Shown piece by piece: positions 13,001 through 25,000 of a stretch of DNA of 64,000 nucleotides. The notes below the pieces were generated by a model that ran no database searches, had not been told where the DNA came from, and worked only from the letters and a program-made list of their open reading frames with translations. The number at the start of each line of letters is the position of its first letter. Position 1 is the first letter of the stretch. Origin of the DNA: Myotis daubentonii (taxonomy: Eukaryota; Chordata; Mammalia; Chiroptera; Vespertilionidae); the NCBI RefSeq assembly GCF_963259705.1, contig NC_081842.1:60021787-60085786 (forward strand). Reading direction: 5' to 3'. The position numbers and the translations under genes are program-made.

Positions 13001-16000
13001 TAAATTTTATTACCATTATTTATTAAATGCGATAATTTAAAATTCTCCTAAAAACCCCAAACCATTCTTCCAACCCATGTTGAACTATATGATTGTTTTC
13101 TCAAATAACTTTAAAAAATGTTTTCTTTTTTAAAATTCTTTATTGTTTAAAGTATTACATGTCTCCCTTTTCCCCCTTAATGACAGTACTTGAGATTTGA
13201 TTCTTGACTAAAGAAGCTTTAATTTCTTACAGGTTTTATTTTTGGAATTAAAGTTGCCACCAAATGGAGAGATAAACAACCAAGGCAGCAAGAAAACTTT
13301 GGGAGCTACCAGAAGAGGGAATGACAATGGACGCAAGCTAAAGCTGGGAAAGCGGTTCAGCACGAGCAAGGTGCTCTTTGGGGCAATCACAGGGCAGCAC
13401 TGAACTACTTTTAGCATGTTGGTGTCTTCAAAGAATGTTGATGAAATCAAGATCCAACGTAGTGCACCATTTGAACTTTTCCACAATAAAACAAATTGGT
13501 TTGTGGTTTGGTGGCCACAATAAATGTGGAGATGTTTCAGCATGGAAAATCTGGACCATAATCTGAGTTATCAGTTGTGTCCTTCCTATCATTAAAACCG
13601 TGTAAAGGTTTGTAAACCTCAGACCTGTAGACATCATTTAATTATTGACATCCACTATTCTTAGACTTCCAGTATAATATAATTTGTATAGTTATAGGAA
13701 CACTAGAGGCCTGATGCACGAAATTTGTGCAAGAGTAGGTCTCTGCAGCTGCAGCTGCTTCGATCCCTCCCTTGCAGCCTCGGGCAGCTGCCTCGATCTT
13801 GCTGCTGCAGCCCTGGCTTAGTCCCAGAAGGACATCCGGTCTAATTAGCATATTACGCTTTTATTATTATAGATGAACAAAGATATGGGAAATTTTTTTT
13901 AAAAAAAAGAAAAAAACCCAAGCCAATACAAATAAAATTCTTTTTTTCTTTTCAATTCCAGGGCAAAATAATAAGTTTTACATGAGTTTCTTTTAAGAGT
14001 CTACCCTGCTGAGTTCGAAGTATAATTGCTAGTTATAATTCATAGAAAGTATATGCATGGGAGAGAAGAGAGAAAGGGCTTATTTTACATTTTTGCTGTA
14101 GAATGTTGACCCTAATATCATTAACTATGTTTTGCCTTATCTTGGGGGGGGGGGAGGGGGGAGTTTCCACAGCTTCATTCTGTAGCAAAACTTTTTATTT
14201 GAGCTCACACGTTTCTATTCGTTAACATTCATTGAAAGTCTTTAGCATGGAAAATTTAAAGTGTTAAAATAAATGTCTTCAAATTTTCTTGATATAGAAA
14301 CCATGAAAATATTACGGCAAAAAGGGGGAAAGGGGAAACTTCCAATTAGTTGAGGAATGGAGGAGAAAAATATAGAGATAAAAAGAGATGATGTAAACTC
14401 TTGGGTGGAGTGTGGGTAGATCTAAATTGATGTTGCTCAGCATTAATATGTTTGCTTTTAATAATCTATAGATATCATAGTTTTAGCATTATGGTGATTT
14501 CTGTAAAACCCAAACAGTAATTTTGAGTTATAGATACAGAAGTTAGCAAATTTAATTTTGAGACTATATTATTTACCTAAAAGAGATTCTATTTGCTAAG
14601 GAATTTGTATAAGAATCAGATCTTAACCTTATGTTTCTTTGGCAGGATGTTTTAAATAAATTAAAGGCATTGCATCCTTTACCAAACTTGATATTAGAGT
14701 GGAGAAGAATCACTAATGCTATTACCAAAGTCGTCTTTCCCCTGCAGCGGGAAAGGCGTCTGAATCCTTTCCTTGGCATGGAAAGAATCTATCCTATATC
14801 ACAGTCACACACTGCTACAGGTAATGAGGAATTTTAAATGTGGATAATATCCAATTTTGAAAAAAAAAAGTTTCATAAATATTTTCTTAGGATCACTAAG
14901 GAATTCAAGTGTGGATCATTGGGTTAAATGAAGTTTCATAAACATTTATAAAACACATACTACATCCAAAGCATAGGTGGATAGTACCTAGATACAGAGA
15001 TGAGAGTTAGTAAGATATAGCTTCTGCTTTCAAGTACGGTGTAGAGAAGCTAGGTGTCCGAGGCTGATTTATATCCAGAATTAAATATTTGAGTCAGTGA
15101 TCTTATCTAATTTCAGCCCTAGCCCTCTCCCGAACACCTTAAGATTCTCTCCAACTTGAATCTAAGTAGGTGTATGGGCTTTTGTATAATGAGTGAGCAT
15201 CTTATTTTACTCAATTAGAAAAGAGAGCTGTGGAGTCCTTTGGGTGTCTCATGGCCCTCTTGGCATAGATGTGAGTATAATATGGTACGGAAAAATGTTT
15301 TCTTTCTCTAGGCAGTGCAGAACTTTATTTTTTTTCCTGAATTCTTTATTTTTAAATTTTTTAAAAAATATATTTTTATTGATTTCAGAGAGGAAGGGAG
15401 AGGGAGGGATAGAAACCTTTGAACACCCCAGGCTGGGGATGGAGCCCACAATCTGGACTTGTGCCCTGACAGGGAATTGAACCGGGACCTCCTGGTTCAT
15501 AGGTCGATGCTCAACCACTGAGCCACGCCCACCAGGCCACTTTAAGTATTAGCCAAATGCAGTATGCAGTAGAAGTAAGGGCAGTGTTAACTCCTTCATA
15601 GGGAAGTTTAGATGGATGATATAGAATATGGATTTTGATACCTGATTTTTATAAGGTTTGAATCCTGGTGCTGTTAATCTTTAGACAAAGTGCTTAACCT
15701 CTCAGTGCTCAAGTTTTCTCTTGGTAAAAAAGTGTAATAATAGTCATATCTCACCAATCATCCTGAGGATTTAATGGGATAATACATGTCAAGTGTTTAG
15801 AACAGTGCATGGCATTTAGTGTGTGGCTCATCACCAGCTGTTGCTGTTAGTAAGGATGGAAGCACCATGAGGAGCTGCTTTTTTCTCTGCTTGCTTATTC
15901 CTTGTTCTCAGCTTCTCTTTTCCTTCTTCTCTACTTAATTAACCTCTTAGTTCTTCCTAGCCATTCCTTGCCCTCTTAGTATTTCAGTTTCATTGGTGTA

Positions 16001-19000
16001 AACATATGAAAAATAAATCCTTGTTGGTAAAAAAAAAAAAAAAAAAAAATCAACCTAGAATTTCAAAGCTGTTGCACACTTATTTGTTGCTTATAAAGCA
16101 GAAAGTAATCCATTCCATGTATGTACATTTAAAGAATATTTTAGAAATAGAAGTTTCCTTAAGTATAGAAAAGCCATTTCATTATTAGACTTCATCTCCA
16201 TAATGCTACATTCATATTTTGTCATTTTTATCATCTTGTTTGTCTGCCAGTGTTACCTCATTAATTCAAACACTAAACCTGACAATGAAGTAGAATTACA
16301 GAAAAGAAGACAGTGTCCTGAGGCACAAAGATGGATTCTTTTTTTTTTTAAAACATATTTTTATTGATTTCAGAGAGGAAAGGAGAGGGAGAGAGAGATA
16401 GAAACATCAATGATGAGAGAGAATCACCGATTGGCTGCCCCCTGCACATCCCCAACTGGGGACTGAGCCCACAACCCAGGCATGTGCCCTTGACCGGAAT
16501 TGAACCCGGGACCCTTCGTTCCGCAGTCCGATGCTCTATCCGCTGAGCCAAACCAGCTAGGGCTCAAAGATGGATTCTTCATCTGCTATTTGTTAGGTTT
16601 GTAACACTGAATAGGCCATTTAATGATAATAATTATATTAATATCTACCATTAATTGTGGACTAATTTTTGCTAAAAGCTAAATAACAGAGGCATAATAG
16701 CATGGGTTTATTCAGGAAAACAATATTCTAGGTACTTACAATGTCTGACTTATTAAAAGAAGATAAAATTACATATAGTAGCTAGTAGAGAGTCTATTAC
16801 AATGGTGTATAATAAAACACATCACTACACATGTATTATAAAAACTGCAAAAAACAAAATCAGTTACCCAAACTTTTTTTAAGACTCTGTTAAAAAAAAA
16901 AAAATGCTGCCCTAACCGGTTTGGCTCAGCGGATAGAGCATCAGCCTGCGGACTCAAGGGTCCCAGGTTCAATTCCGGTCAAGGGCATGTACCTTGGTTG
17001 CGGGCACATCCCCAGTAGGGGGCGTGCAAGAGGCAGCTGATCTATGTTTCTCTCTCATCGATGTTTCTAACTCTCTATCCCTCTCCCCTCTTCTCTGTAA
17101 AAAATCAATAAAATATATTTAAATAAATAAATAAATCCTCATCTGAGGCTGTGTTACTGATTTTTAGAGAGAGAGGGAGAGGGAGAGAGAGAAAGAGAGA
17201 CATTGGTTGCCTCCCATATGCACCCTAACCAGTGGTGGACCCACAAACCTGGGTATGTGCCCTGACTGGAATCAAACCCTCGACCTTTCTGTGTACAGGA
17301 TGATGCTCCAACCAACTGAACAACACCAGCCAGGGACACTTCTTTTGAACAATGCTTATGTGTTCTAGAGAAATTCAACCAAGAAGTAAACAAAATGTAA
17401 AATATTTTGGGGAAAATAAAGTCTATAAACATTTAAACAAATTGCTTTCTGTTTCTTAAGAAAACTCATTAACTGCTGAAACCGGTTTGGCTCAGTGGAT
17501 AGAGCGCCGGCTTGCGGACTGGAGGGTCCCAGGTTCGATTCCAGTCAAGGGCATGTACCTGGGTTGCGGGCACATCCCCAGTGGGAGATGTGCAGGAGGC
17601 AGCTGATCAATGTTTCTCTCTCATCAATGTTTCTAACTCTCTATCTCTCTCCCTTCCTCTCTGTAAAAAAAATCAATAAAATATATATATTAAAAAAAAA
17701 AAGAAAACTCATTAACTACATGATTCTAGTCTTCAGCTATGTCCATGTTAGCATTGATCCTTTTGATGAGTGATGATGGGGAGGAAAATCAGCCAGGTGA
17801 GGTCTAGAAAGGGATGTTCTACCTCTCACTGCTACTCTGTCTCCCGCATAAGCTAACTCCTCCAGCCCAGTTGTCCCTCTTCAGCACTCAGGTTGCTCTT
17901 TAGCTCCAAATCCTCTTCCCTGTATCTTGAGCATTCCTGGCTTTTAAAGGTGACGACAGGCCTTTAGCCTAGGATCCATTTGATTAGTCTTCACTCATTA
18001 ATGTAACTGCTAACATTTTATAGTGCTGACATCTGATACTCATTTTAGCATAGGAATAGTTCAATTTATCAAATTATTTCTTATCATAGGCTTGTTTTCT
18101 AGAGAGCTAGGTTAAAGTAAAACATTGTATTATAGCTGATTCATATATTCACTTTTGTTGGAATTTATCTTGTACTTATTTTATCATTGTTAGGCACATA
18201 AACATAATGAAAAATATTTTATTTAAATATAAATTTATTTTATTTTAGCAATAATAGAGCATACATTTTTAAACTAATTCAGAAATGCAATTACAATTAA
18301 GATAAATGTTAGATTCCCCTCCCCCCCCCTAATTTTTTATCTTTATTCTATTTGATTTTAGGACGAATAACATTTACAGAACCAAATATTCAGAGTGTGC
18401 CAAGAGATTTTGAGATCCAAATGCCAACACTAGTAGGAGAAAGCCCACCTTCCCAAGCCCTAGGCAAAGGCCTACTTCCCATGAGCAGGTAGACATTATG
18501 TTTTTTTGTTTTTGTGTTAATATATTTTTGTGAGTATGAATGGCTGGAAAATAGCCTAGTGGACAAAATAATGAAAATAGCTGAAATTTCTGTTTTAGCT
18601 ATATACATTTCTATTCTAGACACTATCCATTCCAAACCCTGAGTCTGTCTATAAAGAAGCTAGTTGAGGGGACTCTTGCCCCCTTCCCACGTGGGAGTCT
18701 GTACTTGTTCAATAAATTTCCACGTTTGCTATAAAAAAAAGAAAAAGAAGAAGCTAGTTGATGGTGAAATGCTGAAAACCCGTGCCAGGATATGCTTATT
18801 TAAGTCAAATACTAAAAGGAAGAGTTTAGCAAAGTCAGGAATATCCCCTCTTGCCCTCCTCACTTACACACAAAGGGAAGAAAAAGCATAGCTAATGTAT
18901 GTTAGGTCTGGTCAAAGAGATTTGCTGAGGTGAGCTAAATGCCAATGAATTATCTCAGAAGTAGTTTGTGGGAAAGGCCTTTACAGAAATGTTTTACTTC

Positions 19001-22000
19001 CTACTTAATTGAATGTTTGCAAAAAAAAAAAAAAGTCTATAATCTTTGTTAAGCTTTAAAGTAAGTTTCAAATAGTAAGGTTTTTAAATTTCTTAGATGG
19101 AAACATTAACTTTACTGAAAAATCAGGCCTTTTCACATATTTGAGTCTACTTCATGTTCAGCTGATGATGTGGTTTGCTTGACAGAAGAGGAGCTAAGAA
19201 GGGCTGTGGTCTGAACTCCCTGCACCAGGCACAGACGGAGGAGAGAAGCTCAGACAGAGGGATGCCGTTTTCGGTCAGCATGCGGCACGCCTTTGTGCCT
19301 TTCCCAGGTAGGATGCTGACAGTTTTTGAGCTTCTCATTACTGTAGGGATATTTTTCAGAACACTGATAAAGCCTGCATTATGACTAAGACTCAGAAGGA
19401 TGCATTCATACTTCCATCTTTCCTCTGCATAGCCTGCTTTTCCCCTTTGTGTTGCCAGGTGTGTAACAATCAGTTATCATTGTCCTCATGACCTGCTCTG
19501 TGGGAAACTTGTGTGGTGTATGGTCATTGGTAGCAGCCTGCTGAAACCATATTTTCCAAGGTTATTGAAACCCTTTTTGGAAAATCCCATGGATATTTTA
19601 GTCCTCATCCTCTTTGACTTCTGTACAGCATTTGTCACTGGTAATCAACCCTCATTTTCCTCAATCTCTCTCCTCCCTTGACCACTAAGGCACACTTTTC
19701 TGTCTCTCTTTCTGACTTGCTTTGCATTTTTCTCCAGACTGCTGCTTCCTCTTACATGGGTTATAACCCCAAGGCTGTCCTCCTGCCTGACCTGTCCTCA
19801 GTACTCTAGCCATAAACCTTTTGTCATTAAAACATTTGGAAGTCATGATCTAACTCCCAGGTAATCCCTACTGTTGGTATATACATTTGCCCTTTTATGT
19901 TTTGCAAGTTGGCAGGTCTGGGTCAGTGCAGTTAACTATATGAATTTATTTGGATTCTGTCAGAAACATATATTCTAAGAGTGAATTCAATTCTATGATA
20001 GCATTACCTGCTTGGCAAATTTCACTTTGCTTTTTAAATATGAACTAACACCATTTTACGATTGTAACCATTTTTAAGTAGTATTCAGTTCTGTGGCATT
20101 ACGTAGGTTTGCCTTGTACAATAATTACCACACCCGTCTCTAGAACTTTTTCATCATCCCCAAATGGAATTCTGTGCCCATTAAACACTAACTCTCCCTC
20201 TTCTACTTCCCAGCCTTTGGTAACCACAATTCTACTTTCTCTCTCTATGAATTTGACTACTCTAGTACCTCATGTAAGTAGAGTCATACTGTATTTGTTC
20301 TTGTGTACCTGGCTTATTTCACTCCATATGATGTCTTCAAGGTTCATCCATGTTGTAGCAAGTGTTAGAATTTCCCTTCTTTTTAAGGCTGAATAATATT
20401 CCATTGTATGTGTAAACTTCATTTTCTTTATCTGTTCATCCATCAATTTATTCTTACCTAAATAATAAAATTGTTTAATGCAACTATTTTATACTGCTTC
20501 TGTTTTAAAATATTTAATTAATTTAAATATATATGAATTCAGTCTGGAAATTTCTGCCACTCAATGACTATTTTTATTCTGTTTTATTTTCTCTAAGTTT
20601 ATCAATTACATGTCCTAGATATTTTAGAGTTTATAATATGCCTCACATCACAAACTATCTTTAAATAATTTTACACCACATCATCCAGAATGTAAGGAAT
20701 TTTTTTATTTCCCTTTTCTTGTAATTGATTTGATCATTATGATTATCAGTTCTGCTACGTAGTTGTTTTTGCTTTAAGCAGTCTCTGCTTCCTCAGCTCC
20801 GAGAGACCATAGTGCTCTGCTTCCTCTCTCCTTCCCTGCAATGCATTCTGGGAACCTGAGACAGCTGCAGAACTCACCCCCTCCCTTCTTCCCCCCTCTC
20901 AGGGACTGTAGTCTGAATTGCCTGCTGTCCAACACCTGAACATAGTTATTTCACATATGCTGTCCAGGTTTCTCATGTTTATGGCTCTATCCACTGAGCA
21001 AAATCGGCTAGGGCAAAACTTGTTTAGTTTTGATAGGTATTGTCAAATTGCCATCTAATATAATGGAAGTAAGTTACCATTTACTTCCTAATAACAATCT
21101 ATGAGTATTTTTTTTCTCAGCCTTACCACAGTGTGCTCTCCAACTTCTAGACTTTTGCAATATACATAGAGGAAAATTGTTTCTTGCTGTAGACAAATAT
21201 GCATTTCTGTTATTGTGAATGAAGTTGAGCTTTCTTTAACATGTTTAAGTTTCTTTTATCCTTATTTTTATGAACTGCTTGCTTATGTTTTGTCCTGTTC
21301 TTCATTTATAGCACCTTTTTTATATGGCAATGAGTTCTTTTTAATATTAGTCAAATATTTTTCCTACTTTTTCTTCGAACCTCTTTTATTTTTTTATTTT
21401 TTTGGTTTTGCCATGCATATCTAATTCACTCATTTCTAATCCATAGGTAAATTATCTGAATAATTTAAAAAACTTTTCTTCACATATCAACCACTTGATT
21501 TTTTTCAATTGCATGTCTTTGTTTTTGTTTTATTTTGTTTTTAATCCTCCCCTGGGGACATTTTTTCCATTGCTTCCCAGAGAGAGTGGAAGGAGGTTGG
21601 GGGAGAGAGAAAGAGAGAGAGAAACATCAATGTGAGAGAGATACATAGACTGGTTGCCTCCTGCATGGGCCCCGACTGGGAGCAGGAAGCAAACTCCACA
21701 ACCCAGTACATGCCCTTGACTGGGAATTGAACCCGAGACCCTTCAGTGTGAGGTCTGATAACCACTGAGAAACACCGGCCAGGGCTGGATTTTTTTTTTT
21801 TTTTATTATCCAAGTGGAGCACACATTTCTCTCCAGCCTACTTAAAATGTGCACACATTGGAAACCAGTTTGTTTGTTCGTTCATTCGTTCATTCATTCA
21901 CTCATTCATTCAACAACCGTTTAAGAGTCTATTATGCCCTCGCCGGTTTGGCTCACTGGATAGAGCGTCGGCCTGGGGACTGACAGTCCCGGGTTTGATT

Positions 22001-25000
22001 CTGGTCAAGGGCATGTACCTTGGTTGCAGGCACACCCCCAGTAGGGGGTGTGCAGGAAGCAGCTGATCGATGCTTCTCTCTCATCGATGTTTCTAACTCT
22101 CTATCCCTCTCCCTTCCTCTCTGTAAAAAATCAATAAAATATATTTTTAAAAAAAGAGTCTATTATGTGCCAGGAACTGTGCAAAGTTTTCTATAGAATG
22201 TAAAAGAAAATTAAGTCTCTTATCCCTAAAGGTCAGTGCGGGTGAGGCATGAAAGAACCATTTTAGATTATGCGTCAGGTGCTGTGGGAACACTGAGGGA
22301 AGCACTGCCAAAGTGGTTAAGGAGCAGAGGTCAGGGGTAGCTTTATGCATGTTATGTATACTTGAAAGCTAAATGAAAAAAAAATGATCTAAGTTACAGA
22401 ACTGAATTGCATCATATTAAGAGCAAGTTTTTAATTTTTGGATACATGATCTCATGGTTCTGTGTTAAAACTAAATTTCTGTCAACCTTCTCAATTATAT
22501 AAAATGTGGATTTGCCATTGTTTCAGCTTTTCTAAAATTATTTCTACTTCAGGTGGTGTAATATTAGCTGCTGATTACTCTCAACTTGAACTGAGGGTCT
22601 TGGCTCATTTATCCCATGATAATCGTCTCATTCAAGTATTAAACACTGGAGCTGATGTTTTCAGGAGTATTGCAGCAGAATGGAAGATGACTGAGCCAGA
22701 GTCTGTAGGGGAAGATCTGAGGCAGCAAGCAAAGCAGGTAATCTTAATGAATATGCTTAACATCAGTGTGAATTTTAATGATTCAAAAAAATATCTCCAT
22801 CATTTCCAGTTGAAGACTGATTTCTTCTTTGCATCTTTCAAACTACATTTATCTGAGCCTCTCTCATGGTATTCATTGTACTTGCCTTCGTAGAGTCAAT
22901 AAAGAGAATCAGACTTACATTGAGGCAATTTAGTGTCAGAATAGCCATTTGTGCCCTGACCGATTTGGCTCAGTGGATAGAGCAATGGCCTGAGGACTGA
23001 AGGGTCCCGGGTTTGATTCCAGTCAGGGGCATGTACCTTGGTTGCGGGCACATCCCCAGTGGGAGGCATGCAGGAGGCAGCTGATTGATGTTTCTCTCTC
23101 ATCGATGTTTCCGACTATCCCTCTCCCTTCCTCTCTGTAAAAAAATCAATAAAATATATTAAAAAAAAAAGAATAGCCATTTGCATTAGTGGTGGTGGTT
23201 GTTGTTGTTGTTGTTGTGTGTGTGTGTATGTATTTAAAAAATCTCTTTGTAGTCTGCAAGCATCCATATTTTCATCTATTTTCACATATCATTGAGCCAC
23301 GGTGCTTTTTATAAAAAGACTAGAGGCCCAGTGCACAAAAATTTGTGCACTCAGGGGAGGGGGTCCCTCAGCCCGGCCTGTGCCCTCTTGCAGTCTGGGA
23401 CCCCTCGAGGGATGTTCACCTGCTGGCTTAGGCCCACTCCATGGGGAATCGGGCCTAAGCTGGCAGTCAGACATCCCTCTGGCAGCCCGGGAGCCCTCGG
23501 GGGATGTCCACTTGCCAGCAGGGGCAGGCCTAAGCTGCAGTCGGACATCCTTAGTGCTGCTGAGGAGGCGGGAGAGCCTCCCGCCACCACTGCTGTGCTG
23601 GCAGCCATCATCCTGGCTTGTGGCTGAGCAGAGCTCCCCCTGTGGGAGTACACTGACCACCAGGAGTCATCTCCTGCATTGGGTGTCTGCCCCCTGATGG
23701 TCAGTGTGTGTCATTCCCAGTCATTCTGCTGTTAGGGTTAATTTGCATATTACCCTTTTATTATATAGGATGGAGGCCTACTGCATGGGTGGAGGCCAGC
23801 TGGTTTGCCCTGAAGGGTATCCCAGATCAGGGTGGGGGTCCTGCTGGGGTGCCTGGCCAGCCTGGGTGAGGGGCTGAGGGCTGTTTTCAGGCTGGCCACA
23901 CCCCCTTCAGGGTGGGGGTCCCCACTGGGGTGCATGGCCAACCTGAGTGAGGGGCTGATGGCTGTTTGTAGGCTGGTCAAGCCCCCCAGCGAGGACCCTC
24001 ACCCCATGGGGGTGTAGCCAGCCTGGGTGAGGGGCTGCTGGCTGTTGGCAGGCTGGCCACAGCCCCTTCAGGGGTGGGGGGTCCTGCTGGGGTTCCTGGC
24101 CAATCTGGGTGAGGGGCTGAGGGCCGTTTTCAGGCTGGCCACACCCACGGGCTGGAAGCAGGTATCTGGGATTTATTTAACTTCTATAATTGAAACTTTG
24201 TAGCCTTGGTCCGGCTGGAAGAAGGATCTGGGATTTATTTATCTTCTATAATCAAAATTTTGTAGCCATGAGTGGAGCTCAGGGCCAGCCAGGGCAGGCA
24301 GGAAGCTTGGCTTTCTCCATCGCCAGGGCAACCCCAGCCTCCTGCTTGCTCCAGCTCCGTGGCCGCCACCATCTTTGTGATAGAGTGAGGAAGTGATGGT
24401 TAATTTGCATATTACTCTTTTATTAGATAGGATGCTCTCTAAATGTTTGTTAAAAAATAAATATTGCTGTACTGTGAATTATAATTAACTAGAGGCCCGG
24501 TGTCCCTCAGCCTAGTCTGCACCCTCTCCAATCTGGGACCCCTCAGGGGATGTCCGACTGCCAATTTAGGCCCGATCCTGCAGTCGGACATCCCTCTCAT
24601 ATTCTGGGACTGCTGGCTCCCAACCGCTAGCCTGCCTGCCTGCCTGATTGCCCCTAACTGCCTCTGCCTGCCAGCCTGATCACCCCCTAACGGCACCCCT
24701 GCTGGACTGATCACCCCCAACTGCCTTCCCCTGCTGCCCGATCGCCCCCAACTGCCCTCCCCTGCCAGCCTGATCACCCCCAACTGCCCTCCCCTGCTGG
24801 CCCAGTCATCCCCAACTGCCCTCCTCTGCAAGCCCAGTCACCCCCAACTGCCCTCCCCTGCCAGCCTGATCGCCCCTAACTGCTCTCCCCTGCAGACCCA
24901 GTCGCCCCCAACTGCCCTCCCCTGCCAGCCAGATTGCCCCTAACTGCCCTCCCCTGCAGGCCCAGTCACCCCCATCTGCCCTCCCCTGCTGGCCCGATCG

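Noticed and set aside
14140..14163. G-run that could form a quadruplex in a POLQ intron
   Set aside because: It is a single mononucleotide-like tract with no sign of conservation or function; recorded only.
16909..16990. tRNA-like A and B boxes (here and in every VES copy)
   Set aside because: They belong to tRNA-derived SINE heads; the acceptor stems do not close, so they are not tRNA genes.
22462..22893. A 143-codon frame beginning with ATG at 22462 around motif A
   Set aside because: Only 22553-22737 is exon. The rest is intron read-through, shown by the acceptor and donor and by exact frame joins to neighbouring exons.
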